31,428 nucleotides of DNA from NCBI GenBank assembly GCA_012064415.1, contig SSNU01000168.1, positions 32,863 through 64,290 on the forward strand. Direction: 5' to 3'. Source of the stretch: Gyrodactylus bullatarudis. Taxonomy: Eukaryota; Platyhelminthes; Monogenea; Gyrodactylidea; Gyrodactylidae. Shown here piece after piece: positions 11,014 to 21,430 of this stretch; the stretch's first letter is position 1; the number at the start of each line of letters is the position of its first letter. Made by a program: the position numbers and the translations under genes. The notes beneath the pieces are model-generated. The model ran no database searches, was not told where the DNA came from, and saw nothing but the letters and a program-made list of their open reading frames with translations.

Positions 11014-11274
11014 CACATAATAATTGCAACGAGCTTCATAACGATTTCATTGCAAATTAAGAAAAAGGTAACCATAGGTTTACCCTTTTCACCCATGGAC
11101 GAAATGCAAAGGCCAAAGGCAACAGAAAAAGTGACAATTCCCAAGACATTGGTGGATGGAAAGTGTTCTAGCGTATGCTTCGTTTCGAATGTTCCATCGG
11201 ATAGAGTCTTATTCTTGTAGACTGTCTGGACTTGATGAGTTGCAGAAAATACAATATTTTCCGGGAATAAATTT
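11014..11274 (-). CDS. Excitatory amino acid transporter, coding exon 3
   Basis: Third coding exon, 261 bp. The acceptor is TTTTTTTAAG; the first base A completes the split Arg codon, and the protein runs on as NLFPENIVFSATHQ, the conserved DLIRNLFPENI block of EAATs. An extracellular loop follows with one N-glycosylation sequon (NKT in VYKNKTLSDGT), as expected for this loop. TM4c/TM5 sequence comes next (NVLGIVTFSVAFGLCISSMG, then a GEKGKPMVTFF loop and ICNEIVMKLVAIIMW). The donor is TG|GTAAGT at 11013, phase 2, and the split Trp codon is finished by the first G of exon 4. The open frame extends above 11274 into intron, but the conserved sequence begins at the acceptor. Confidence 0.95.
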
Positions 11275-11910
11275 CTTAAAAAAACAAACCGCATTTCAGA
11301 AAACATCTCATAGTAAAATTCATTGAAAAACACAAATTAGACAACATAATTTACTCTTATTAAACGTTTTATTTGTTTCTTGATGATTTTTTTTCAATTA
11401 TATAATTGTAGATAACAGATTAGATAATTCTCAAAAATAAACAAAATTATGTTCCCATTTGATAATATGAATATCAATGAAGAAGAAAACATGCCCATAG
11501 CAATTCTACTTATCAATTGTACAAATAATTATCTGTGTATACGCATCAATGTATCTGATCAATACTAGAACGTATGATCCTTTTGATGAGTAGAATTCTC
11601 TCTGACTAATCTGATTGTAAAATAAAATTTTTACACTGTATTATGAAATTTTTGTAGCAAAATTTTATATATTACATGGAAAAATTCTACTCAATGATAT
11701 TTTCCACTTTTGTAGAGAATTTTTTGATGATTTCAGATACGTGCTTCATAAAATCTTCCATACAATAGAATTTTCGAGTTATTAGGTAAAAACTAAAAAC
11801 CCGACTTTCAATAAAGAAAAACACGAATGAGATAGAAAGACAGAAATTAATTCTTGACAAAAAGTAGAAGGAAATTTTCGCTTGACTCTTCTAGTTTCTA
11901 AGCTAAAGCT

Positions 11911-12549
11911 AGCTTACGTTAAGATGGGAATTTACTACTTTTACAAAAAACTCAATATTTTTCTCCGGATTCACAGAAAAGAATAGTTTCTTTGAATTCT
12001 AAAACTAAGCTAATAAGATGATATTCGAAAAAAATTCCAGAAAAATTCAATTTTTTGATTTCGAAAATGTACCAAATTTTCCCTTTTTCAACTTTTGAGC
12101 CTAAATTTTTATCGATTTCGATGATTCGAAGCAGTGATGATATTTGAAGTCAATACTGAACCAAGAAATCGAATGTAGAAGTTCACTGAAGTTCGTCATA
12201 ACTGTGGGAAATCGAACCTTTTGAGTTTTTATCACGAAGGCAAATTATCCAAAATCTGGAAGTTTAACTTTTTCTCTAGAACAGTAAGATCTTCGCTATC
12301 TCTATGGCCAAATTCGAATTCTTCGTTCAATGTTGATCCCAGATATCATCACTGCCTCGAATCATCGAAATCGATAAAAATTTGAAGTTGAAAAAGTGGA
12401 AATTTGGTACATTTTCGAAATTCGAAAAACGGTCTAATTTTGGTCAGAATTTTTTTCTGGAATTTTTTTCAAATATCCTCATCTTATTAGCTCATTTCAT
12501 TTAGAATTCAAAAAATTATTTTTTTCTCATCTTCATGTCAATTAGGTTT
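11911..12549. repeat. Foldback MITE, family A, long inverted arms (about 640 bp)
   Basis: The left arm begins AGCTTACGTTAAGATGGGAA and the right arm ends TCTCATCTTCATGTCAATTAG. Inside, the arms are inverted copies over roughly 200 bases each: TGGAAATTTGGTACATTTTCG on the right mirrors CGAAAATGTACCAAATTTTCC on the left, and ATCGAAATCGATAAAAATTT mirrors its complement. It has no coding capacity. Neighbouring copies share the same arms, so this is a multi-copy family that inserted repeatedly in the transporter introns. Confidence 0.8.
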
Positions 12550-12799
12550 ATTAGTTGAAATTTTCCTATTTATTTTGAAAATCGTCAACTTTAACTTCTA
12601 TTTAAGCACCTTGTAGGTAAAAATTCTACCTCAATTAGGAAGTATCAAAAGTGTAAAAAAATTTTCGAAAATTATGCTTCTGTAAAATATTTTCATTGAC
12701 AATTTTCCATTATCTAACACCTAAAAATCAGAATAACAGTCATAGTAATTCATCGATCAAATTACAGTTTAAATATTTCTATTGAAACATCTTATTTTT

Positions 12800-12965
12800 A
12801 TTGAAACACGAATATTTACCCCCTAATTAAGTATTAAGAGTGAATTTTCACATTTTCACAAAAACTCACTTTTTTTCTTATCTAAATGTATAGAAATCAC
12901 ATGCTGCATTCTGATTGGTCGAGATAAATAATACTTAATTAGGGGGTTAATATTCGTGTTTCAAT
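12800..12965. repeat. 166-bp inverted-repeat MITE
   Basis: Terminal inverted repeats of 37 bp (12800-12836 and 12929-12965) differ at one base; they start ATTGAAACACGAATATT and contain CCCCCTAATTAAG. The centre is 92 bp. Part of the terminal sequence (TTTCTATTGAAACA) is also present just outside at 12777. No target duplication could be assigned. Confidence 0.7.
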
Positions 12966-13207
12966 AGAAATTACAACTTGAAAGTGGAACAAATCATTTT
13001 GTAGAAAAAAATTAAGTCCGATTTGTAATACTGTGTTATTTATTTGAAATAAAAAAAAACCTATTCATAGTAAAATTAATTTAAAAATCTTGTAGCCAGT
13101 TCGGAAATTGAAATTCAGAACCTTCCTTGTGAGTTTTGAAGATTTTTGAGAAAAAAATTTATTGTTCCTTATTACAACGATCATATTCAAATGAATGTAT
13201 TAGTTAC

Positions 13208-13424
13208 CTTATCAAATCCATAAAAGTATCAACAGATGATGCTTGAATTTGGGGTCCCTTGTCAGCATCGCTTGGTCGACCTCCTCTTACACCAGGTGAT
13301 CCTGGATGAATTGACACAACGAGAATGATACCAAGAATGACAGCACAAAATGTCGTGCCAAAATAATAGAACATGGCATAAGTACCTATTTTTCCGGATG
13401 ATCTAACGTCCAAGTTAGCAAGAC
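13208..13424 (-). CDS. Excitatory amino acid transporter, coding exon 2
   Basis: Second coding exon, 217 bp. The acceptor TTTTACAG lies immediately above 13424 and the exon ends ATAAG|GTAACT (donor at 13207). It continues the chain as GLANLDVRSSGKIG, the typical loop after TM2, and then TM3 (FYYFGTTFCAVILGIILVVSIHPG). After TM3 comes a polar stretch rich in G, S, D and R, which lies in the large extracellular TM3-TM4 region of animal EAATs, and then DTFMDLIR. The incoming phase 1 and outgoing phase 2 agree with the neighbouring exons. The reading frame is intact. The TM3 motif and loop make the assignment firm. Confidence 0.95.
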
Positions 13425-13498
13425 CTGTAAAATTTATTTGAGTTAATTTTCAGGATAAAAGATAAAGTTTTATTTTAGAAAGTGAACAAATACTACAC

Positions 13499-13832
13499 CT
13501 AGTTAATATGAAGATGATAATTTATGATTTTTATTTTCATCAAAAAATAGAATTTGATCAAGATTTTTTGGAAATTTGCAGTTAAATGCAGATATTTAAG
13601 ATCAGCATTAGACAAAGAATTCGAATTCGGCTGCTGAAATTCGTTATTATTGTGATAAAAATTTGAATTCATTGATTATCACAATGGGGAATGATCCAAA
13701 ATTTACAAGCTTCTTTTGCTTGAAAACAGTAGATTCCTCTCTACCTCCATGGAATTCGAAAAATAAAATTTTTTTCGAAAAATACTGAGTCTTTTGTAAA
13801 ATAAAATTAATTCTCATCTTCATATCAACTAG
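13499..13832. repeat. Foldback MITE, family A, short copy (334 bp)
   Basis: The left end CTAGTTAATATGAAGATGAT pairs with the right end TCATCTTCATATCAACTAG. The inner blocks (ATAGAATTTGATCAAGATTT, GAATTCGAATTCGG) match other family A copies. It sits 70 bp from the exon 2 acceptor. Confidence 0.75.
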
Positions 13833-14339
13833 CTCTATAATAGACAGATTCGGTAAAGGAAATCACAAAATTATTACAAGTTTCATAATATGTAGCTCAT
13901 ATACGTATAAACTTTTAAAGTAGCTGATAGGGAAGCCCATGAAATTTTCTCATTGACTGGTTAACAAAACAAAAATTAACAAAAGATTTTAATAAAATAA
14001 TGTTTCTTCAACTGAGAAAATTATTTCACTGGAAACTAATAATATCACACCCTTTGTAAGCAAACTTTGTTAAGAACTTTAATCGGATTCAAGTCAATGT
14101 GAATAGTACTTTAATGTCCCTTTATAATTTTTACAGATTTTCAGGTCACACTGCTTCCAGAGAAATAATTTCTTGTAATTCAAAAGGATTTTAATATTGA
14201 AATTTGTTTAATCTTGAATGCCTCTATGTTCATTTCTAAAATTCTTGTCAAAATGCCGATGAATGAATTGAATAATCGACGACTTTTGAGTCTTTAGAAA
14301 AATTCCTTTTTCTCTAATCATTACAGCCAATAGTTAAAT

Positions 14340-14841
14340 TTTGACACAAATTTTATTTATTGTGGAAAAGTACATTGATATTTTTCTCCGGATCGTGAGG
14401 AAAAAATTATAATTATAATTTTTTAGACTCTAAGACCACACGTGAACAGGAGTTGTTAAAAAGATCCTTCTATTTTGGGATCAGAATTATACAAATTTGG
14501 CTAAAGATTTTCTCAAAATTTCGTGATTTTAGAGTTTTTGATTAAAGTTTAATAGGTATTTTCACTTTTTCAAATTTTAACCGATTTCAAAAATTTGAAG
14601 CATTTATTGTCAGATATTCGAGATCAGCGTTAGACGAAGAATTCGAATTCGGTTCCTGAAATTCGGGAATTTGGTGCATTTTCGAAATTCAAAAAAATTC
14701 AATCTGATTTTGGTCAGATTAAAATTTTTTAAATTTCCCCAACTCATTGGCATATTTAAATATGGATTTTCAAAAATAAATTTCTTTCCAGACTTTGCGA
14801 AAGAAAATATTGAGTTTTTTCTCATCTTCATGTCTATTAGG
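14340..14841. repeat. Foldback MITE, family A, diverged copy
   Basis: The right end TCTCATCTTCATGTCTATTAGG (about 14820-14841) and inner blocks such as GAAATTCGGGAATTTGGTGC and ATTTTTCTCCGGATCGTGAG match family A. The left boundary is approximate. Two overlapping open frames on opposite strands at 14610-14868 arise from the palindromic repeat and are not genes. Confidence 0.6.
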
Positions 14842-15362
14842 TTTAGATTATTAATTTTTAACTTCTAAAATTAACCTAAATCGAGATATTCATTTTTAAC
14901 ACAATAAATTATCAGTGTTTCTTTCTGTTGTGTTAGTAAACTTTTATTATGTTTTTTCCTCTCAGTATTGTAGAAGGGAAATAAGAGTAGATAAAAGAAC
15001 TGGAATTTACATCAGTTTCATTTTATTCCTAAAGCCTATAATTTTTTTGTCAACCAGAAAATCCAATATGAGGCAAAAATGAAATTCTATTTTTACTTTT
15101 CAATCAATCAAAGCCCAAAAACTCTCGGGAATATTCACTCAATTTAGGCACCAATTTAATAATCTGGTTTTTGGTTTAATTTTAGATAAAAAATGGAGGA
15201 AAATTTAGGTTCTGAAAGAAGGTTCAAGAACTATCCTAAAAAATTCTAAGAAAATCATTTCAGTTACCATGTAATAAAAACTCATGTTAAAATCCAAAAT
15301 ATTGCCGCGTTTGTATGATGAAAATTTTTCGAAATAATAACATGAACTGATATTGTGTTATA

Positions 15363-15451
15363 TTAACCCCTTCGAACCCATAACAAAACAGTTATCGTCT
15401 AGAATAGTTGATTAAGAGGTCGTATACGACCTCTGGAATCGAAGGGGTTAA
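15363..15451. mobile_element. 89-bp piggyBac-like mini element with TTAA ends
   Basis: TTAACCCCTTCGA at the left (15363-15375) is mirrored by TCGAAGGGGTTAA at the right (15439-15451), so 13 terminal bases including the TTAA are perfectly inverted. TTAA target sites followed by CCC are the hallmark of piggyBac-type elements. Just inside the right end is a perfect 20-base palindrome, AGAGGTCGTATACGACCTCT (15415-15434). There is no coding capacity. The superfamily assignment rests only on the TTAA/CCC rule. Confidence 0.6.
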
Positions 15452-15509
15452 ATTTTCATAAACATTGATACTGTAAGTATAAGGATATATTGGTACATTG
15501 TATATTATA

Positions 15510-15809
15510 TAGTGGTCGACAAAATGAATTTATTCACTTAAAATTGCTTAAAATTATTAAAAATACCATCAAGATGTAAAATATACCATTGAAAAGGAAA
15601 TTTCTCACTCTTTTATATATGATTACTCCCGAACATATTGGTTCATTGATATTCTTAAAAATACAAATTTACGTTTTTTCATTGAATCAGAAAACGACAA
15701 ACATATTTGTCCACTTTTAAGCCCAACTTAATTTTACTGAATTTATGTCAGATAAACTGTTAGGTATTGTTTTTAAAATTTGAACTTGATATTTTCTAGA
15801 ATCTACAGG
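15510..15809 (+). mobile_element. 5' end of Tc1-like transposon (TIR region)
   Basis: TAGTGGTCGACAAAATGAAT at about 15510 resembles the start of Tc1-type inverted repeats (AGTGGTSGACAAA). A second related motif, CGACAAACATATTTGTCCAC at about 15696, lies closer to the transposase start, as an internal repeat. The matching 3' inverted repeat was not found downstream, consistent with truncation. Confidence 0.5.
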
Positions 15810-16157
15810 ATGACTGCTAAGAAACCGAAATATTCAAGACTTACTGATTCTGACAAAAATTTTGTCAATAAATTCAAAATGGATGGTCTGAGCAATCGAA
15901 GAATTGCAAAAACCATTGGATGTGCATGCGGTACGATAAATTATTTATTTTCAAAAAATAAAAAATCGAAAAAATGCGCCCGAAAGAGAGCAATACTTAA
16001 CTGTCTTATGAAAAAAATTTCTTATTCAGCATTTCAGAAGAAAACGATAGCTTCTAAAATAAAAGCTGAATTGAATCTGAATACGTCTGTGAGAACTGTT
16101 CAACGCTGTATCAAAAATAATCCAATCATCTATTGGGGTATATTATACCGTTTCTGA
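15810..16157 (+). pseudogene. Truncated Tc1-like transposase (N-terminal DNA-binding part only)
   Basis: 115 residues are open from the ATG at 15810; the frame also extends upstream without a Met. The first HTH is seen in RLTDSDKNFVNKFKMDGLSN followed by RRIAKTIGCACGTINYLFS, and the second in AFQKKTIASKIKAELNLNTS with SVRTVQRCIKNNP, the paired-like layout of Tc1/Tc3 transposases. Full-length members are about 330-345 residues with a DDE/D catalytic domain, and that domain is missing here. The frame ends at TGA 16155-16157 in unrelated AT-rich sequence. It is a dead, 3'-truncated copy lying antisense to the transporter in intron 1. Confidence 0.75.
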
Positions 16158-17202
16158 AATTATATCATCCATTAATAATGAAGATGAAAACAAAAAAATA
16201 ATGATACTGTTAGGGTTGAAAACATCGGTCTATTATACTATAATTGAAATAACTGAAATAAATTACTGTAAATTTCCCAAAATTTTAACACAATAATTAT
16301 CTCTAATCAACGAAAAATAGAACTCGAAAGATTTAAAAAATTTTCGACTCGAATTTTAAAAAAAATGAAAAAATCATGACAACTCGAAAAATTTCTTTCT
16401 TAAAAACAGTGAAATTAGCTTTTGATTCGGTAAACAAAAAATCTTTAGATTATTTTTAGATCTTGATGGAAGAATTGAGATTCTCGGTTGAAAGTGTAAA
16501 TTGCCAACTTCATATACCAGTAAGGACAATTTAAATTTATCCTACAATGAGACAGTAACAAGAAAGGAAAAATCTTTGAAATTGTTTTAGTTTTGTTTAT
16601 ATTTAATAAATCCGTGATTGATAGGATACTGAGAAGAAATCCTAATTGAAAAATCAAAAAAATGGAAATAAAATTAAACGAAGCATAATTCCTGAATGTA
16701 AAATGAAATGATTTTTGTAAGATTTTCCATCTTTTATTCAAATGATTTAGTTACGATTAATCTCCCTCTTCTGTCAGTCTTGTCTCTCCTGCAAGCAAGA
16801 AATTATTCCATAGGGGACGCCAAGAAATAATTATTTATTCGAATAAAAAAACTGTTTATATTTATCACAGTGATTAATCCTGGTGATCTAAGGTGCATGA
16901 AAGAAGGGGTCTTGAAGAAAGCGGAATCACAAAGAATCTTGTTCATATGATAAATGCTAGCAACCATTCATGATCATTGATTAATCCTTTAGTTTCCTCG
17001 TTCTTTGATCAAGTATTTCTTTTAATAGACTTAGCAACTAGTGATAAGGCTTTTTAATGCTTTGATTAATTTAATTCTGATTAAAAGAATTTTTAATATA
17101 TACTTCTCAGACTTTATTCATTCCTCAAAGGCTAATTTTGCTGAATCATTTAATGTAAGTCTATTGAAAAAAATATTAGAATATTATCTAAGGTGAAAAA
17201 GC

Positions 17203-17580
17203 TCACATAGGCCATGGTAGTTGAATATTAAATGAATAATTCTTTTGAACACATAAATTAGGTTTATACATGTTGATGAAGAATTTCTCCTTCACCCACA
17301 CATCTATGCTGTCATCCCCTGGGTTCTTGTATAAAATATAAAAAATAGAAATTGAAGCAACATGGTTTTCGTTTTTAAGATGTCTGATCACCACAGTGTC
17401 TTTATTGAGGTGATCATGAGATCTTGTTGATAACTTCCTAATTGTACGTGCTATATACAAGGCACCACAGTCACACTGAAATTTGTAGATCAATAGAGTT
17501 TTTCTTGAGGGTTGAGTAAATCCTTATGGATTAAACTGAATAATCTCTGAGTTTTAAATACAATTTTCATTGGAGTAATT
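17203..17580 (-). pseudogene. Penelope-like retroelement GIY-YIG fragment (same family as 5561-6160)
   Basis: The frame YKFQCDCGALYIARTIRKL...STRSHDHLNKD, then DVWVKEKFFINMYKPNLCVQ and NIQLPWPM-stop (TGA at 17205-17203), is the GIY-YIG endonuclease of the same PLE family as copy 2. Here the motif reads YIA rather than YIG. Nucleotide homology continues upstream to about 17580 (IVFKTQRLFSLIHKDLL), but one base is missing near 17500 compared with the sister copy, so the linker and the endonuclease are in different frames. It is truncated and inactive, inside transporter intron 1 and in the same orientation as the transporter. Confidence 0.8.
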
Positions 17581-18049
17581 TTTGTCTTTGATTATTCATT
17601 ATTATTAGCAATAAAAGTAAACCCACAACACTCCCTGTACATTGGCCAAACTTGATAATTCTCTGTCAGTTTAGTAAAATTAAACTATAGACTGAAAATA
17701 TAGATTTTATACGGGAAAATTTGAAAGTTTTAAAAAAGATTGAATTTCAAGCTATGTGTGTTTTGAATTAATTTTTTAGACATGTCAAAATACTTCCGCC
17801 CCCCCCTTCAACACTAAATAAAATGCATTTCTGTGTGAGATAAGAAGAATTATTTTCTTTTCACAAAATTAAAAAAAAACTTCCCATGTGTGTAGGGAAG
17901 ATGAATATTTCTTTCGAATAAAAGTTTTGCCGCTTTTATCTATAAAATTGATTAGGCAAATTCTGATTTTTCATCAGAGTTTTCTGAAACCAGTAAATAC
18001 GAGATGGCTGGGCGATTCCAGCAGTACGAATCGAGTATTTGGAAAAAAA

Positions 18050-18883
18050 AATTAATTTACTATTTTTAGAAAAAAACTCAATATTTTTTTCTAGATAGTC
18101 GGGATAGATATTTTCCGGATCCCATTATGCAAAAGAATAAAATTCTAAAAAACTCAATTCAGCCTAAATTAATTATATTACAGGTAAAAGTCCCGTGAAG
18201 TGAGAAGAGATGAATTTAAATCCCAGCGTTCCCCTGTTATTTGAACCAATCAGAATCGAGGAAAGCTCATGGGGGAAAGTAATTTTGAGAAAAATCAACG
18301 ATTTATTCACAAGTTCTACCGGCTTCTATTATATACATAAGTGTCAGCTGACTTAAAGATTTATTTCAAAAAAGCTACAACTCTATTTTAGTTCAATAAA
18401 ACCAAATTTATTAAGCGTTTTTAAACCATTCTCATCAGTTTTTTGAAAATCTGAGCTTCAATTTGATATTTCATGCCTGTAGCATTTATCAAACCGATTT
18501 TATGAGGTTTCAAAGTTGGTAATTTATAAATATCGTGATAATGTTTACATAATAGAAAGGGATAGGAAATACGCACATATATACCCACGCACATACCATG
18601 TATACACGATATATGGTATCGCCGAAGTGGGAGGTTATCTCCTTCGTTCAATGTTGATCCCAAAGATCTGCATTTAAATGCTTCGAAACATCGAAATCGA
18701 TAAAAATTTTGAGCTCAAAAGTTGAAAAAGTGGAAATTTGGTGCAATTATAAAATTCGAAAAACGGCCTAATCTTATTAACTCATTCCATTTTAGAATTC
18801 AAAAAATTATTTTTTTCTGTGAATTCGAAAAAAATATAGGATTTTTTGTATAAATAGTAAATTCTCATCTTCATGTCAACTAG
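18050..18883. repeat. Foldback MITE, family A, with internal unrelated sequence
   Basis: The left part at about 18060-18160 (TTTAGAAAAAAACTCAATAT, GATAGTCGGGATAG) and the right end TCTCATCTTCATGTCAACTAG (18863-18883) are family A ends. ATCGAAATCGATAAAAATTT and GTGGAAATTTGGTGC near 18690-18740 are the usual arm blocks. The middle (about 18180-18630) has no partner and may be an insertion. The minus-strand open frame at 18421-18663 spans this junction and is not supported as a gene. Confidence 0.55.
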
Positions 18884-18960
18884 CTTTATTTGGAAGGGAA
18901 AGGAATGAGTTACTCATGTTCTCCCTACCCGTGATATTTCAGTATCAGGAATACATAGTA

Positions 18961-19430
18961 GACTTGGACGAAATTTTGCAAAATTACTTAAATCGCCCAT
19001 CGATATGATAAATTTAATCTTTAAGTATTTTGATATAATCCCACCAAATTTCGCTTCAAAATACCTTTCTATGCTTCTGGAATAAGATGAACAAAATTGT
19101 GAAACTTTTTAAATTTAAAACGTTTTATGACCTATCAAAATTATAATATTCATGAAAGATAAGAGAAATTTCTTTTTGAGCTATTGAAAAAACAATTTTA
19201 ATAGTGTTTAAGTCATTTTTACAACTTTTACAATAATGCGAATTCAAGTTAAAATTATGAATAAAACAATAAAAAACGTTCTAAATTTGAAAATTTTCAC
19301 AATTTTGTTCCAGAAGCATGGAAATGTATTTTAAAGCAAAATTTGGTGAGATTATATTTAAATACTTGAAGATTAGTTTTCTCATATCGATGGGTGATTT
19401 AAGTATTTTTGCAAAATTTCGTCCAAGTTA
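18961..19430. mobile_element. 470-bp foldback element, family B, with 10-bp target duplication
   Basis: ACTTGGACGAAATTTTGCAA (18962-18981) is mirrored at the other end (CGTCCAAGT ending 19428). The arms are inverted copies for about 170 bases each, around a centre near 19150-19250. It is flanked by ATACATAGTA (18951-18960) and ATACAGAGTA (19431-19440), a 9-of-10 direct repeat that looks like a target-site duplication. A 9-10 bp duplication with long inverted arms would suit a Mutator-like non-autonomous element. It has no coding capacity. Confidence 0.65.
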
Positions 19431-19508
19431 ATACAGAGTATATTTTAAACTCTATTGTATATTCGTGCGTCAATCTGCCTATCCAGTAAAAGAAATTACC
19501 TCAACAAC

Positions 19509-19598
19509 ATGAGATTTCATAACTTTACTCTTAGCACTTCCACAAGCATGCCTTACACCAACGAAGAAAGACTTCAATTCGTTCATGGAAAATGGTGA
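19509..19598 (+). CDS. Short unrecognised open frame, possibly the start of a transposase-like HTH protein
   Basis: A 29-codon frame contains MPYTNEERLQFVHGKW from an internal ATG at 19548. This resembles the opening of helix-turn-helix transposon proteins (DUF4817-like, aromatic-T-x-E-E/x-K/R pattern), but the match is short and from memory of the pattern only. A good donor (ATG|GTGAGT at 19595) overlaps the end, so it could be a first exon; no second exon was found. The opposite strand also has an open frame over the same bases. Weakly supported. Confidence 0.2.
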   Translation: MRFHNFTLSTSTSMPYTNEERLQFVHGKW

Positions 19599-20899
19599 GT
19601 TATTTCTTAGCGAAATTGCTAAAAAATCAGGAAGAATCATTCCATAAAATAAACACAACGTAATACTTTGAAAATTATAAGTTAAAAATAATGAAGAGAT
19701 GAAGAAAATTAGAATAATATGTAAGCTGAAAAATCACCAAAAATCTCCAATAATTACTTATAAGTAGCAAAAATGGAAGTGAAAAGTGAAAAATACGCGT
19801 ATTAATAACGAGAAAACACCTAGCTTTGAGATTATTCTCTCATGTAAAAACTAATATATTACAGAGGAAATCGGGAAAAATGTTGATTATTTGTTTTTTT
19901 TTCTGGCGATAATAAAAAGCAAAAATGATTTCTAAATTAATCAGTAAGATTTTATTACACGAGAGTATTTCTTTTTTAATTTCCTCTGATATCCGGTCAG
20001 CTATTTTATTGACCTGTCACTTTGGAAATTATTGAAAAATTGTATACCATTGTTTTTATTATCTAGTCTGGAATTAAAAATTTTTGCAGATATTTTTGAT
20101 GTTCACCTCTGATAAAACTCGAACGAGTCTGTATTCTGAAACTGAAAAGAGGCGACTGGACAAAGCTATTCAGATGAGATCATGATTAACTGATGAAACG
20201 TTAATCGAGAAAAGCAATAGTTTTGAAACCGGAATAAAATTTTTTCGAGATGTTTACATCTTGTACTTTCAAAATTAATGTTCCCTTCTACAGTATAGAA
20301 TGAATTTAAGCTCTGCACCTTCTAAAATAAATTGAAATGTGTGAAAATTAGAATTTTGGTGCCATAGTATTATCTGTAATCATTTTTGTCTGGCGAAAAA
20401 TCTCTTAGACCATTTTTCGTGTTTATCGTTAATAATCGCAAAAAATACCCTTATTTTTCTATTTTTTTCCCCGCTTTAATTAGGGGCATGAAACCTTTAT
20501 ACACCCAAAATTTGATAATCGTTAGATTCCTCATGTTTTCTTCTATTCAACAGTGTTACTTCTGTTTCATATTAAGGTTCATTACCGGAAAAATAAAATT
20601 ATTGTAGTGATAGTCGGAAATTTCGTGTTTTGGCCAATATCTCAGCTCGTGGGCGCTATAGCATTATTTTGAGGTCAGATTCGTGATCAGCGTAAAATTT
20701 CCTGACCCCCCCCGACCACCCGTGTAATTGTCATAAATTTACATTCGTATGAGCTGGATTAATTGGAGAATACGAGTAGAATTGAAAGAATGAATCAAAA
20801 TGAATATTCCTTTGTCGAATATTTCTAATCGCTGATGTTGAGTTAAAATTATAACCAAAGAAAGAAGTTCGATTATAAAGTTGGTCGAAATGAAGTTGG

Positions 20900-21430
20900 G
20901 ATTTTTATGAAAACCTCGACTTTTTCAAATATGTTAAAGATTTTTTGGAATTCTACTCATGTTGCCCACTCTTACGATTTGAAGAAAAAATTATTTTCCT
21001 GGAAAAATATGGTCACTTTTCAAATTTCAATTTAGTGGCAAAATCCCATTTTTTCGAACTTTTAACTCAATATTTTTATTGATTTGAGAGCGGAAGTGAG
21101 GCCAAAAGATGTTTTTGAGGATCAGAATAAGACAAACAGACGAATATCGTCGATAAATTTTCGAAAGATCCACTATTTTGAGAGATTTATCGAAATTTCA
21201 TTGATTTTCAAGTAATGAAAATGACAAAAATATCGAAATTCAGCTCCCAAACGATAATGAGCTTATGCATTAGATCAGATTTAGTATATTCGGCTTTCTT
21301 GTCTTATTGTGATCCATAAAACATCTTTTGACTACACTTCACATTTTATTCAATAACAATTTTGAGTTCAAAGATAAAACGGGGTTTTAGACGCCAAATC
21401 TGAATTTGAAAAGGGACCATATTTTTCATG
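20900..21430. repeat. Foldback MITE, family A, diverged copy
   Basis: About 21003-21135 (GAAAAATATGGTCACTTTTC ... GAGGATCAGAATAAGACAA) is mirrored at about 21294-21428 (CTTGTCTTATTGTGATCCAT ... GGGACCATATTTTTC). The central arms also match those of 301-910. The open frame at 21406-21591 starts in the right arm and has no gene-like content. Confidence 0.65.

Larger units (their letters stand above)
11275..13207 (-). other. Transporter intron 2 (1933 bp)
   Basis: The intron is bounded by GTAACT at 13207 and TTTAAG ending at 11275. It contains a large foldback repeat (about 11911-12549) and a 166-bp inverted-repeat element (12800-12965). The rest is AT-rich with no recognised feature. Confidence 0.88.

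Noticed and set aside
14610..14868. Overlapping frames on opposite strands (73 and 65 codons)
   Set aside because: Both fall in a palindromic foldback repeat, where open frames mirror each other by symmetry.
16445..16741. 98-codon minus-strand frame
   Set aside because: Rich in F, I, L and N with no motif, in intron 1 next to the Tc1 remnant; not protein-like beyond base composition.
20386..20607. 73-codon plus-strand frame (FFVFIVNNRKKYPYFSIFF)
   Set aside because: Low-complexity hydrophobic translation of AT-rich sequence; no homologue or context suggested.
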